A stretch of DNA of 64,000 nt from Fodinibius sp964490705 (GTDB lineage Bacteria > Bacteroidota > Rhodothermia > Balneolales > Balneolaceae). Location of the stretch: contig CAZBCG010000001.1 in assembly GCA_964490705.1 (NCBI GenBank), positions 62,001 through 126,000 of the forward strand. The letters are read 5' to 3'. The notes under the pieces were generated by a model. That model was not told the DNA's origin and made no database searches. It saw only the letters and a program-made list of their open reading frames with translations. Position numbers and translations under genes: made by a program. Shown here piece by piece: positions 9,739 to 16,931 of this stretch; the first letter of the stretch is position 1, and each line of letters begins with the position of its first letter.

Positions 9739-9817
9739 AACTCACGCATTCCTGGTTCTGGAATCTTAGAAATTAAGACCACTCCTCTATCTCACAACCA
9801 TAACTATTCTTGTCATT

Positions 9818-9837
9818 ATGTAAATTATAGTTTACAT
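9818..9837. promoter_or_regulatory. Putative operator of the membrane protein/XRE module
   Basis: Inverted repeat ATGTAAA, six-base spacer, TTTACAT, in the AT-rich leader 40 bases upstream of the gene at 9877. The position suits autoregulation by the small XRE protein encoded two genes on. This is inferred from symmetry alone. Confidence 0.4.
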
Positions 9838-9876
9838 TAATGATGAATTTTAAATTTTAATCAGACACTTCATCAG

Positions 9877-10335
9877 ATGCAATTACGACTTCTTCCAAAC
9901 TATTTCAAAAAGATCGGGCTGGCTCTGTTTGCGCTTACGGTGTGGCCCAGCCTCATGCGGGGATACATTGACGGCTATAACGATGCGGCAGGGACAACTG
10001 AAATGACACCGCCTGCTGAATTCACCTTCTGGGGCATTACTGTTTTTTCGGATGCGTTCTTCGAAGTCTTTTCAATACTAGCGGTTATCGGACTCATCAT
10101 ATACGCATTGTCGCGTGACAAAGTAGTTGATGAGTTTTTGCTGAAGCTTCGAATGGAGGCCATGCACCTCACCTTTTTTCTTTCGATGGTTCTTATTCTT
10201 GCACTGCTGCTGTTCGGTATTAAATCCGAAATGAATGCGCTGTATGTCCTAGAGCTGCAGGTACTCATCTTTTTAGTGGCGAAAAAGGTGAAAAAAATTA
10301 ACGCCAGACCTGACGTAGGCATAGATTATGAATAA
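9877..10335 (+). CDS. Hypothetical membrane protein, four predicted TM segments
   Basis: The 152-residue protein has hydrophobic segments around 11-28, 62-78, 98-112 and 120-135. A conserved-looking charged segment, LSRDKVVDEFLLKLRMEAM, lies between TM2 and TM3. Proteins of this build, with an R-D-K-V-x-D-E-F-like loop, commonly sit directly before a small Cro/YozG-type regulator in Bacteroidota; here the two reading frames overlap by eight bases, so they are surely translated together. I do not recognise a biochemical function. It might sense or be controlled by its partner regulator, but nothing in the sequence proves that. Confidence 0.7.
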   Translation: MQLRLLPNYFKKIGLALFALTVWPSLMRGYIDGYNDAAGTTEMTPPAEFTFWGITVFSDAFFEVFSILAVIGLIIYALSRDKVVDEFLLKLRMEAMHLTFFLSMVLILALLLFGIKSEMNALYVLELQVLIFLVAKKVKKINARPDVGIDYE

Positions 10336-10537
10336 CAACCTAAAAGTAGAGCGGGCGCGAAATGATTTATCCCAATCGGCGCTGGCCGAACAAGTGGGGG
10401 TCACGCGTCAGACGATCTATGCCATCGAAACCAAGCGGTTTATTCCCTCGGCGGCGCTGGCCTTTAAGCTGGCCTCGGTGCTCAACGTGCCGGTGGACGA
10501 ACTTTTCGAACTGGAAGAATCTGACTGGGAAGACTAA
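10328..10537 (+). CDS. Small XRE/Cro family transcriptional regulator (YozG-like)
   Basis: The 69 residues are almost entirely one helix-turn-helix: ARNDLSQSALAEQVGVTRQT with the recognition helix continuing IYAIETKRFIPS, then ALAFKLASVLNVPVDELFEL. This is the single-domain HTH_26/YozG type, which is nearly always coupled to a small membrane protein gene. It starts inside the end of the upstream membrane protein gene (8-base overlap). Acidic C-terminal tail EESDWED. Probable autoregulator of this module. Confidence 0.88.
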   Translation: MNNNLKVERARNDLSQSALAEQVGVTRQTIYAIETKRFIPSAALAFKLASVLNVPVDELFELEESDWED

Positions 10538-10569
10538 ATCGATATCTTAACAAAACCACATTTTCAATT

Positions 10570-10785
10570 ATGGCAATCAACATAATAGACAGCGACAACT
10601 TTTCGAGAGACCTCTGGATGATTATGGGAAGCTGGTTAATGATGATTGGGGCGTTCCTATCCGACAACTACATGTTCAGCTTTTTAGATCTCGATGATTT
10701 TGAAATCAAAATATGGGCTTCTATTGCACTGTTCCTGACAGCCACACTGTGCTACATATACTCCATTATTCAATCGAAAAGCTGA
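10570..10785 (+). CDS. Hypothetical small membrane protein, two TM segments
   Basis: The 71-residue protein starts at ATG 10570, 32 bases after the XRE gene. Two hydrophobic segments are visible: LWMIMGSWLMMIGAFL near 15-30 and IWASIALFLTATLCYIYSII near 48-67. A short acidic stretch, LDLDDFEI, lies between them. It probably belongs to the same transcription unit as the two genes before it. No family is recognised, and the call as a real gene rests on composition, start spacing and co-orientation. Confidence 0.55.
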   Translation: MAINIIDSDNFSRDLWMIMGSWLMMIGAFLSDNYMFSFLDLDDFEIKIWASIALFLTATLCYIYSIIQSKS

Positions 10786-10880
10786 CTTAAAAAGTAACGG
10801 AGTAATTAATAAAATATCAGATCATACCAAACAATTACTGTGCTGTTTCAAAGCACCTGCGCTTGAAACTACGTATTATA

Positions 10881-10904
10881 GTGATAAGCGTGGACGCTTA
10901 TCAC
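10881..10904. repeat. REP-like perfect hairpin (family A, copy 1)
   Basis: GTGATAAGCG, loop TGGA, CGCTTATCAC: a perfect 10-bp stem with a 4-base loop and no T-run, so not a good terminator. It resembles the hairpin at 21629-21655 in its GATA..GC arm and its GGAC (GTCC on the other strand) junction. Such short palindromes in intergenic DNA are typical of REP elements. Membership in a genome-wide family is inferred. Confidence 0.55.
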
Positions 10905-10913
10905 AGCGGGTGT

Positions 10914-10970
10914 CATGAGAAACGGCTAAAATCCCACCGGCTGTTTGCTCAGATCATGAGCGAAGAATAA
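10914..10970 (+). pseudogene. 3' remnant of a second luciferase-like monooxygenase gene
   Basis: The 18 codons plus stop read HEKRLKSHRLFAQIMSEE. The intact C-terminus of the monooxygenase ending at 9738 reads HEHRLKSHRLFSEIMQED. The two DNA stretches agree in 42 of 57 bases, with many differences at third positions, so this is the tail of a diverged paralog and not a fresh duplication. Nothing upstream continues the homology: the REP-like hairpin ends nine bases before it. The rest of that gene has been lost or replaced. Confidence 0.7.
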
Positions 10971-10971
10971 A

Positions 10972-11041
10972 TCAGTTAACAGTTAGCAGTAAAGGTAGCT
11001 CATATCAATACTGATAACTGCTAACTGACCACTGTCAACTG
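10972..11041. repeat. Degenerate CAGTTA-type repeat forming an inverted repeat
   Basis: Both halves are built from variants of a CAGTTAnCAGT unit, on opposite strands. The best arms are CAGTTAGCAGT (10980-10990) and ACTGCTAACTG (11017-11027), a perfect 11-bp stem with a 26-base loop. Further degenerate units flank both arms, the last at 11031-11041 next to the stop of the CPBP gene. There is no U-tract. It is probably low-complexity or REP-like intergenic DNA and may fold at the 3' end of the CPBP mRNA. Confidence 0.5.
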
Positions 11042-11042
11042 T

Positions 11043-11678
11043 CTAAAACGCCTCATAAAAATAACTCCCCATTCCCAGAGTAAACACGAGACAGCCGTAG
11101 AGAGCGTGTTCTATCGTCACCCAGTAGAGCGATTTCGTCCGCGCATAGGTGATACTAAAAAGAATGCCGGCAACAAAACTGAGCCCCACCGCCCACCAGT
11201 TATCATAGATGATATGGAGAAAGGAAAAAGAAGCAGCGCTGGCTAGAATAGTACCATACTTTAGCGTAATTAAATCTCCATAGCGGTGAAAAAAGAAGGT
11301 TCGAAAAATGAACTCCTGCGGCAGGGCCGAAAGCACCGGATACAGCAACATCACCACCATCCACATAACCGGACGCTCACTGGGAAAGGCAAAGAACAGG
11401 CTAGGGTGAAGAAGAGCAATAATCGTAACTAAAACGATCACAACCAGCGGCAAACGAATCAACAGATCTTTGCTGATATCTTTGGCCTTTGTTCTTACCA
11501 ACATGCTGATACCAAAATCAGGATCCCGCCAAAGTTGCCACCCGCAATAACCGGCGGCCAGGATCAATCCCGAAACTTTGGGCAGCGGCACTACATCCCA
11601 ATAAAACAGCAATGGAATTCCTACAAACAACACCAGTGCCTCCAAAATTAAGAGCCATGATTGTTGCTTTGATTTCAT
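11043..11678 (-). CDS. CPBP family intramembrane metalloprotease (CAAX/Abi-like)
   Basis: The 211-residue multi-pass membrane protein has about six hydrophobic helices. The Abi/CPBP catalytic motifs are in order: LPQEFIFRTFFFHRY (the EExxxR motif in its QEFxxR variant), FSFLHII (FxxxH) and EHALYG (HxxxB). These residues line a metal site inside the membrane in Rce1-type proteases. Substrates of bacterial members are mostly unknown. A TTG at 11690 is also in frame; ATG at 11678 is chosen because GGGGAAG lies just upstream as a ribosome-binding site. Divergent from uvrA. Confidence 0.83.
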   Translation of the reverse strand: MKSKQQSWLLILEALVLFVGIPLLFYWDVVPLPKVSGLILAAGYCGWQLWRDPDFGISMLVRTKAKDISKDLLIRLPLVVIVLVTIIALLHPSLFFAFPSERPVMWMVVMLLYPVLSALPQEFIFRTFFFHRYGDLITLKYGTILASAASFSFLHIIYDNWWAVGLSFVAGILFSITYARTKSLYWVTIEHALYGCLVFTLGMGSYFYEAF

Positions 11679-11814
11679 ATACTTCCCCAATTTATCGTTG
11701 AACGCATCGCTTAAGGTACATGTTTATAATCATTCTTTTGGATGGATTAAAACCTAATTTTCTGTCATAAAATTCGTACCTTTACCCGTTTATATAAACG
11801 CAAAGATTTACTGA

Positions 11815-14625
11815 ATGTCTGAGACTGAAGCAATCTCCGAGAAAAAGCAACAACCCCTTACCAAAGATCGCCCGATTATCGTAAAGGGGGCTCGCGTTCA
11901 CAACCTTAAAGATATTGATGTTGAGATTCCCCGTAACCAGATGACCGTTGTCACTGGTGTATCGGGATCGGGAAAGTCGAGCCTTGCTTTTGATACCATT
12001 TATGCCGAGGGACAACGTCGATACGTGGAAAGCCTTTCGAGCTATGCGCGGCAGTTCCTGGAACGCATGGACAAGCCCGATGTGGATTACATGCAGGGCA
12101 TCTCTCCGGCGATGGCGATTCAACAAAAGAAGACCTCGTCGAATCCACGATCGACCGTTGGGACCACCACCGAAATTTACGACTACATGCGTCTGCTGTA
12201 TGCACGGATTGGTCACACGATTTCGCCCAAATCGGGACGCGAAGTCCAGAAGGACAGCACCAAAACAGCAATCGAGGAGCTGCACCGACAGTTTGATAAG
12301 AACACAAAATTCTATGTGCTGTTCAGCATCCCCCATCACGAAGAAAAGGGGCTGGATGATGAACTAAGCACACTAAAAGAAAAAGGCTATCCCCGGTTAA
12401 TACATATCGAGGATGAAGACATTGTGGATCTCACCACTAACGATATCGAAGACATTGATATCAATCGCGATGACTACCGCGTGCTGGTGGATCGCCTGAT
12501 TCTCAAGGATGATGAAGACACGCGAAGTCGTATCGCGGGATCGCTGGAAACGGCTTTTCATGAAGGTCGAGGCCGATGCTCGGTGAAAGTTCGCAACGGT
12601 GAAGAGCTGAACTTTAGCGAGCGATTTGAGATGGACGGCATGGAGTTCCATGAACCTACGCCGCAGATGTTTTCATTTAATAATCCGTTTGGCGCCTGTG
12701 ATACCTGCGAGGGATTCGGCAAAGTTTCGGGCATTGATGAAAATCTCGTTATTCCCGAACCGGAAAAGACCATTCGTAATGGAGCTATTGCACCCTTTAC
12801 CGGCGAAAAATTCAGCAGGCATCTCCGGGATTTTATCAAAGTAGCCGCGCGAAACAGCCTGCCGATTGATACGCCCTACGAAGAACTGGATGATGAGGTG
12901 AAGAAAATCATCTGGGAGGGTAAAGAGGAATATATCGGCATTCGGCCGTTTTTTGAGGATGTCAAAAGTCAGTCGTACAAGGTGCACATGCGGGTGTTCT
13001 ATTCGCGCTACCGCGGATACAGTCGTTGCCCCGATTGCCAAGGCTACCGCATGCGTAAAGATGCACTGTATGTGAAAATAAATGACAAACATATCGGACA
13101 GGTCTCAGAAATGACGATCGGCCATGCCCGGGAGTTTTTTGAGGATCTGGAACTTACGGAGTTTGAAAAAGAAGTGGCCGATCAAATCCTATATGAGATC
13201 CGAAAGCGGCTCAAATATCTCGATGAAGTTGGGTTGGAATACCTTACTCTCAATCGCCTGGCAAAAACGCTCAGCGGCGGTGAATCGCAGCGCATCAGCC
13301 TGGCAAATTCACTGGGCAGCTCGCTGATTGGAAGTCTCTACGTACTCGACGAGCCGACAATCGGACTCCATCCCCGCGACAACGATCGGCTGATTAATAT
13401 CCTGAAATCACTGCGCGATATTGGCAACACGGTATTGGTTGTGGAACACGATCCCGAGATGATTAAAGCCGCGGATAATGTTATCGACATCGGTCCCTTT
13501 GCCGGCGTTCATGGCGGAGAGGTGGTCTATAGCGGATCGTACGAAGGACTGCTGGAATCCAAAACACTGACCGGCAAATACCTGAGCGGACAAAAGGAAA
13601 TTCCGGTTCCCGAAAAACGCCGCGATGGCAGCGGCAAATCCATCGTGCTTGAAGGCGCCATGGAGAACAACCTCAAAGACCTAACGGTGGAGTTCCCCCT
13701 CGGCAAGTTGATCTGTGTGACGGGCGTCAGTGGATCCGGGAAGTCAACAATGGTGCACGATACGCTGTATGCAGCTGTGGAAAACGAGTTTGGTACGTAT
13801 AATGATAAAATCGGCCGCCATAAAAAGGTAAGCGGACTCCACAATATTGACTCTGTGGAAATGGTTGATCAGTCGCCCATCGGGCGTTCGTCGCGTTCAA
13901 ATCCCGCTACATACACCAAGGCCTTTGACGGAATTCGCGATCTGTTTGCGAACACTCGTCAATCAAAAATTATGGGCTACGAACCGGGACACTTCTCATT
14001 CAATGTGCCCGGCGGACGCTGCGAAACCTGTCAGGGCGAAGGCATTCAAACGATTGAGATGCAGTTTATGGCCGACATTGAGCTCACCTGTGAAGAGTGT
14101 GGCGGCAAGCGCTATCGCAAAGATGTGCTGCAGGTCGAATACCGCGGCAAAAATATCCACGACGTGCTGGATATGTCGGTTTCAGAGGCCATCGAATTTT
14201 TTGTGGATGAGGAACGCATCACCAGCAAGCTGCAACCACTCGAAGATGTGGGACTCGGCTATCTGAAACTTGGACAAAGCGCGCCGACGCTTTCCGGCGG
14301 TGAAGCCCAACGCGTAAAGCTGGCGAAATTCCTCAGCAAATCATCGGGCAATCACACGCTCTACTTCTTTGATGAGCCCACCACCGGACTCCATTTTGAA
14401 GACATCGCCAAACTGCTCGATTCGTTCAAAGAACTCGTCAATAACGGGCACTCGGTCGTCATCATCGAGCATAACCTGGATGTCATCAAAAGTGCCGATC
14501 ATATTATTGATATCGGTCCCGAAGGCGGCTTTGCCGGCGGACAGATTGTAGCCACCGGCACGCCCGAAGAAATTGCCGAAGTCGAAGAAAGTCACACCGG
14601 CCAGTACCTCAAAGATGTGCTATAG
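11815..14625 (+). CDS. uvrA: Excinuclease ABC subunit UvrA
   Basis: Damage-recognition ATPase of nucleotide excision repair, 936 residues, the normal length. Two ABC modules are seen: Walker A GVSGSGKSS at 48-56 and GVSGSGKST near 637-645, with LSGGESQRISLA and LSGGEAQRVKLA signatures and the Walker B segments YVLDEPTIGLHP and YFFDEPTTGLHF. Zinc-binding pairs are visible in CDTCEGFG, CPDCQGYR, CETCQGEG and CEECGGKRY. ATG at 11815 follows a TACCTTTA (-7-like) at 11777. The gene stands alone; no SOS box was recognised. Its stop is one base from the stop of the convergent GH43 gene. Confidence 0.97.
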   Translation: MSETEAISEKKQQPLTKDRPIIVKGARVHNLKDIDVEIPRNQMTVVTGVSGSGKSSLAFDTIYAEGQRRYVESLSSYARQFLERMDKPDVDYMQGISPAMAIQQKKTSSNPRSTVGTTTEIYDYMRLLYARIGHTISPKSGREVQKDSTKTAIEELHRQFDKNTKFYVLFSIPHHEEKGLDDELSTLKEKGYPRLIHIEDEDIVDLTTNDIEDIDINRDDYRVLVDRLILKDDEDTRSRIAGSLETAFHEGRGRCSVKVRNGEELNFSERFEMDGMEFHEPTPQMFSFNNPFGACDTCEGFGKVSGIDENLVIPEPEKTIRNGAIAPFTGEKFSRHLRDFIKVAARNSLPIDTPYEELDDEVKKIIWEGKEEYIGIRPFFEDVKSQSYKVHMRVFYSRYRGYSRCPDCQGYRMRKDALYVKINDKHIGQVSEMTIGHAREFFEDLELTEFEKEVADQILYEIRKRLKYLDEVGLEYLTLNRLAKTLSGGESQRISLANSLGSSLIGSLYVLDEPTIGLHPRDNDRLINILKSLRDIGNTVLVVEHDPEMIKAADNVIDIGPFAGVHGGEVVYSGSYEGLLESKTLTGKYLSGQKEIPVPEKRRDGSGKSIVLEGAMENNLKDLTVEFPLGKLICVTGVSGSGKSTMVHDTLYAAVENEFGTYNDKIGRHKKVSGLHNIDSVEMVDQSPIGRSSRSNPATYTKAFDGIRDLFANTRQSKIMGYEPGHFSFNVPGGRCETCQGEGIQTIEMQFMADIELTCEECGGKRYRKDVLQVEYRGKNIHDVLDMSVSEAIEFFVDEERITSKLQPLEDVGLGYLKLGQSAPTLSGGEAQRVKLAKFLSKSSGNHTLYFFDEPTTGLHFEDIAKLLDSFKELVNNGHSVVIIEHNLDVIKSADHIIDIGPEGGFAGGQIVATGTPEEIAEVEESHTGQYLKDVL

Positions 14626-14626
14626 A

Positions 14627-15631
14627 TCACTCTACGGCCCCAACTCCCTCGGTTGTCATCTGCACTTTTTGCAAGGTTCCATCGGCATTATAATGCAGGG
14701 AATCTATACAAACAGAACGGCGATAACTGCCGCCCTCCGTTGGAATAGAGCCATTGTGATAAAAGAAATAAGACTGCCCTTTGTACTCAAGAATTGCCTG
14801 ATGATTGGTATTCGTATTTCCCGCTACCTCATTCAAAATACCCTTAAAATAATACGGCCCTTCGATATCTTCACTCATCGCATAAGCCGTCTTTTCGGGA
14901 AACTTATATGCATATGACAGATAGTAATAACCATTTTTCTTGTGGATCCACGGGGCCTCCGTAAAATGCGGTAAGTCGATCATTTTGATCTCTCCTTCCA
15001 GCTCAATCATGTTGTCTTTGAGTTTGGAATAATACAGCTCCGTGTTCCCCCAAAACATATACGCCTGACTGTCGTCATCCACAAACACTGTGGGATCAAT
15101 ATCATCCCAGGTGATGTCGGTCTCAGTAGTCATATCGTTGGTGACCAGCGCCGATCCGCGCGCATCCTCAAACGGTCCGGTGGGGCTGTCAGAAACCGCA
15201 ACACCAATCGCCTTGGCCTCATTTTCTGCGTGCGTTACGGTGGTGTACCAATAGAATTTTCCATCATGATGGATGACTTCCGCTGCCCACGCATCGCCCG
15301 ATGCCCATTCAAAATCTTTTGCCCGCAACGGCACATCATATTCCTGCCAGTTTACCAGATCCGTCGATGAATACACCAGCCATTCACGAAGATCATAAAA
15401 TCCGTGGCCCGGCTCGGCCTGATCATGTCCCGCATAAAGGAACACCGTATCCTCATAGACAATGGCCGCAGGGTCAGCCGTATATTTTTCAGTAATGATG
15501 GGATTCCCGGGCTCCGGAACCGGCTCGTTGGTAAGTACATTTTCTGATGATTGTTGTGCACTGCATGAAAGGCTTACCAAAGCAAAAACAAGCACGGTAA
15601 GTAATCCCAAAAACTGTTTGTTGGTACACAT
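14627..15631 (-). CDS. Glycoside hydrolase family 43 lipoprotein
   Basis: The 334-residue exported protein has a lipobox ending in Cys23 (VSLSC). The five-bladed propeller of GH43 is indicated by the three catalytic positions in order: Asp53 in TADPAA (base), Asp179 in DDIDPTVF (pKa modulator) and Glu225 in HFTEAPWI (acid). Blade motifs such as YSSTDLVNWQ and GKFYWYTTV are typical. Members cleave arabinose or xylose residues from plant or algal polysaccharides; the exact linkage cannot be told. It stands alone with no SusC/D pair nearby. It may form a small sugar-related pair with the divergent ThuA gene. Its stop is one base from the uvrA stop, with no space for a terminator. Confidence 0.88.
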   Translation of the reverse strand: MCTNKQFLGLLTVLVFALVSLSCSAQQSSENVLTNEPVPEPGNPIITEKYTADPAAIVYEDTVFLYAGHDQAEPGHGFYDLREWLVYSSTDLVNWQEYDVPLRAKDFEWASGDAWAAEVIHHDGKFYWYTTVTHAENEAKAIGVAVSDSPTGPFEDARGSALVTNDMTTETDITWDDIDPTVFVDDDSQAYMFWGNTELYYSKLKDNMIELEGEIKMIDLPHFTEAPWIHKKNGYYYLSYAYKFPEKTAYAMSEDIEGPYYFKGILNEVAGNTNTNHQAILEYKGQSYFFYHNGSIPTEGGSYRRSVCIDSLHYNADGTLQKVQMTTEGVGAVE

Positions 15632-15763
15632 GACATTTATATTTGATGAAAAAATATCTTTAAGTGTATAATGTACAATTATTTTTGAATATTTCTACCT
15701 GTTTTCAAAAACGGCATAATAGGTAAAGCACAATCCGGATTATAGTTCTGAAATATTTTTATT

Positions 15764-16549
15764 ATGCTGAATAACTATCTTGCTAAATTTTACGTACTTA
15801 TGTTCTCAAAATTTCTGCGTCTTACAGTAATCTCCTGTTGTTTCGTTTCATTTGTATCAACAGCAAGCATAGGTCAGGATAGCTCTACTGATTCCATCCT
15901 CGTCTTTACCAAAACTGAAGGATTTCGTCACCAATCCATCCCTGCAGGAGTTGAAACCATCCAGCAGCTGGCGGCAAAACATAATGTCGCGTCCGTCCAC
16001 ACCGAAGATGCTACCTATTTTCATCCCGATAGCTTGAACCACTTTGATGCTATCGTATTTCTAAGTACCACCGGCAACATCCTCAACAATCAACAGCAGC
16101 AGGCCTTTAAGAAATTTATCCAAAATGGCGGTGGGTTCATGGGAATTCACGCGGCTGCCGATACCGAATACGAGTGGCCGTGGTATGGCAGGATGATCGG
16201 TGCCTATTTCAAAAGTCATCCACAAATACAGCAGGCAACCATTACTGTAACGGATAAAAATCACCCGTCAACAGCATTCTTGCCCGATACCTGGCCCCGC
16301 ACCGATGAGTGGTACAACTATAAGAACATCAGCCCGGATATAACGGTGCTCATGAATCTGGAGGAATCCACCTACGAAGGCGGCACCAATGGAGAAGATC
16401 ATCCCATTGCCTGGTATCGTGAGTTTGAAGGGGGAAAGGTCTTCTATACCGGCGGCGGACATACGAAGGAAAGCTATTCCGATACGCTTTTTCGCCGACA
16501 TCTCTGGGGCGGGCTGCAATACATACTGGATCATCAGACGTCCCAATAA
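15764..16549 (+). CDS. ThuA domain-containing exported protein
   Basis: The 261-residue protein has a hydrophobic signal ending near STASIGQD. The ThuA (class I glutamine amidotransferase-like, trehalose-utilisation) fold is indicated by ILVFTKTEGFRHQSIPAG, FDAIVFLSTTGNILNN, GGGFMGIHAAADTEY, HPIAWYREFEGGKVFYTGGGHT and the terminal LWGGLQYIL. These proteins are common in Bacteroidota as secreted sugar-metabolism proteins, sometimes linked to 3-keto-glycoside catabolism. A later ATG at 15800 gives a tidier signal peptide (MFSKFLRLTV) and may be the true start. It is divergent from the GH43 lipoprotein, which supports a glycan role. Confidence 0.88.
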   Translation: MLNNYLAKFYVLMFSKFLRLTVISCCFVSFVSTASIGQDSSTDSILVFTKTEGFRHQSIPAGVETIQQLAAKHNVASVHTEDATYFHPDSLNHFDAIVFLSTTGNILNNQQQQAFKKFIQNGGGFMGIHAAADTEYEWPWYGRMIGAYFKSHPQIQQATITVTDKNHPSTAFLPDTWPRTDEWYNYKNISPDITVLMNLEESTYEGGTNGEDHPIAWYREFEGGKVFYTGGGHTKESYSDTLFRRHLWGGLQYILDHQTSQ

Positions 16550-16568
16550 GCTGCCCCAAAATCAACGA

Positions 16569-16817
16569 CTATTGGTCAGCAGGTACAATCTGTCCCGTGG
16601 GCGTAATCTTTTCGCCGGGGGCCGGTTCGGTCTGCGGAAAGTCATTAATGGGCACATCCGGATCGCGATCGTGAGGCACGTAGTGCGAATGAGATCCATG
16701 TGAAACCGCCGTATAGGGCTTGGGATTAAAATAGCCCAGGGCATCAGCGAGCGCAAAACTTGCGAGCACAACGACGAGGACAATAAAAATATACTTCCAC
16801 TTATTTTTTGATGTCAT
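16569..16817 (-). CDS. Small membrane-anchored protein with a His-rich segment
   Basis: The 82-residue protein has one hydrophobic segment near the N-terminus (YIFIVLVVVLASFALADALG), acting as signal anchor or signal peptide. The outward part carries a histidine-rich stretch, SHGSHSHYVPHDRDPDVPIN, and a proline-rich acidic tail (TEPAPGEKITPTGQIVPAD). Proteins of this look occur in Balneolales and relatives, but I know no function. Metal binding is conceivable from the His cluster and is a guess. It is convergent with the ThuA gene (19-base gap) and divergent from the ABC permease at 16932. Confidence 0.65.
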   Translation of the reverse strand: MTSKNKWKYIFIVLVVVLASFALADALGYFNPKPYTAVSHGSHSHYVPHDRDPDVPINDFPQTEPAPGEKITPTGQIVPADQ

Positions 16818-16931
16818 AATCCAAGTAAATCAACCGGTCAAAATTCTACCTCTTAAAGATAAGGCTGTGAGGTTGATTCCCGAAATGGTATTTTTCAAGT
16901 TGATGATACGCTCTCAACACTATTACGGATA

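Noticed and set aside
11700..11815. SOS (LexA) box upstream of uvrA
   Set aside because: No palindrome resembling a known LexA site was seen in the 137 bases between the CPBP gene and uvrA.
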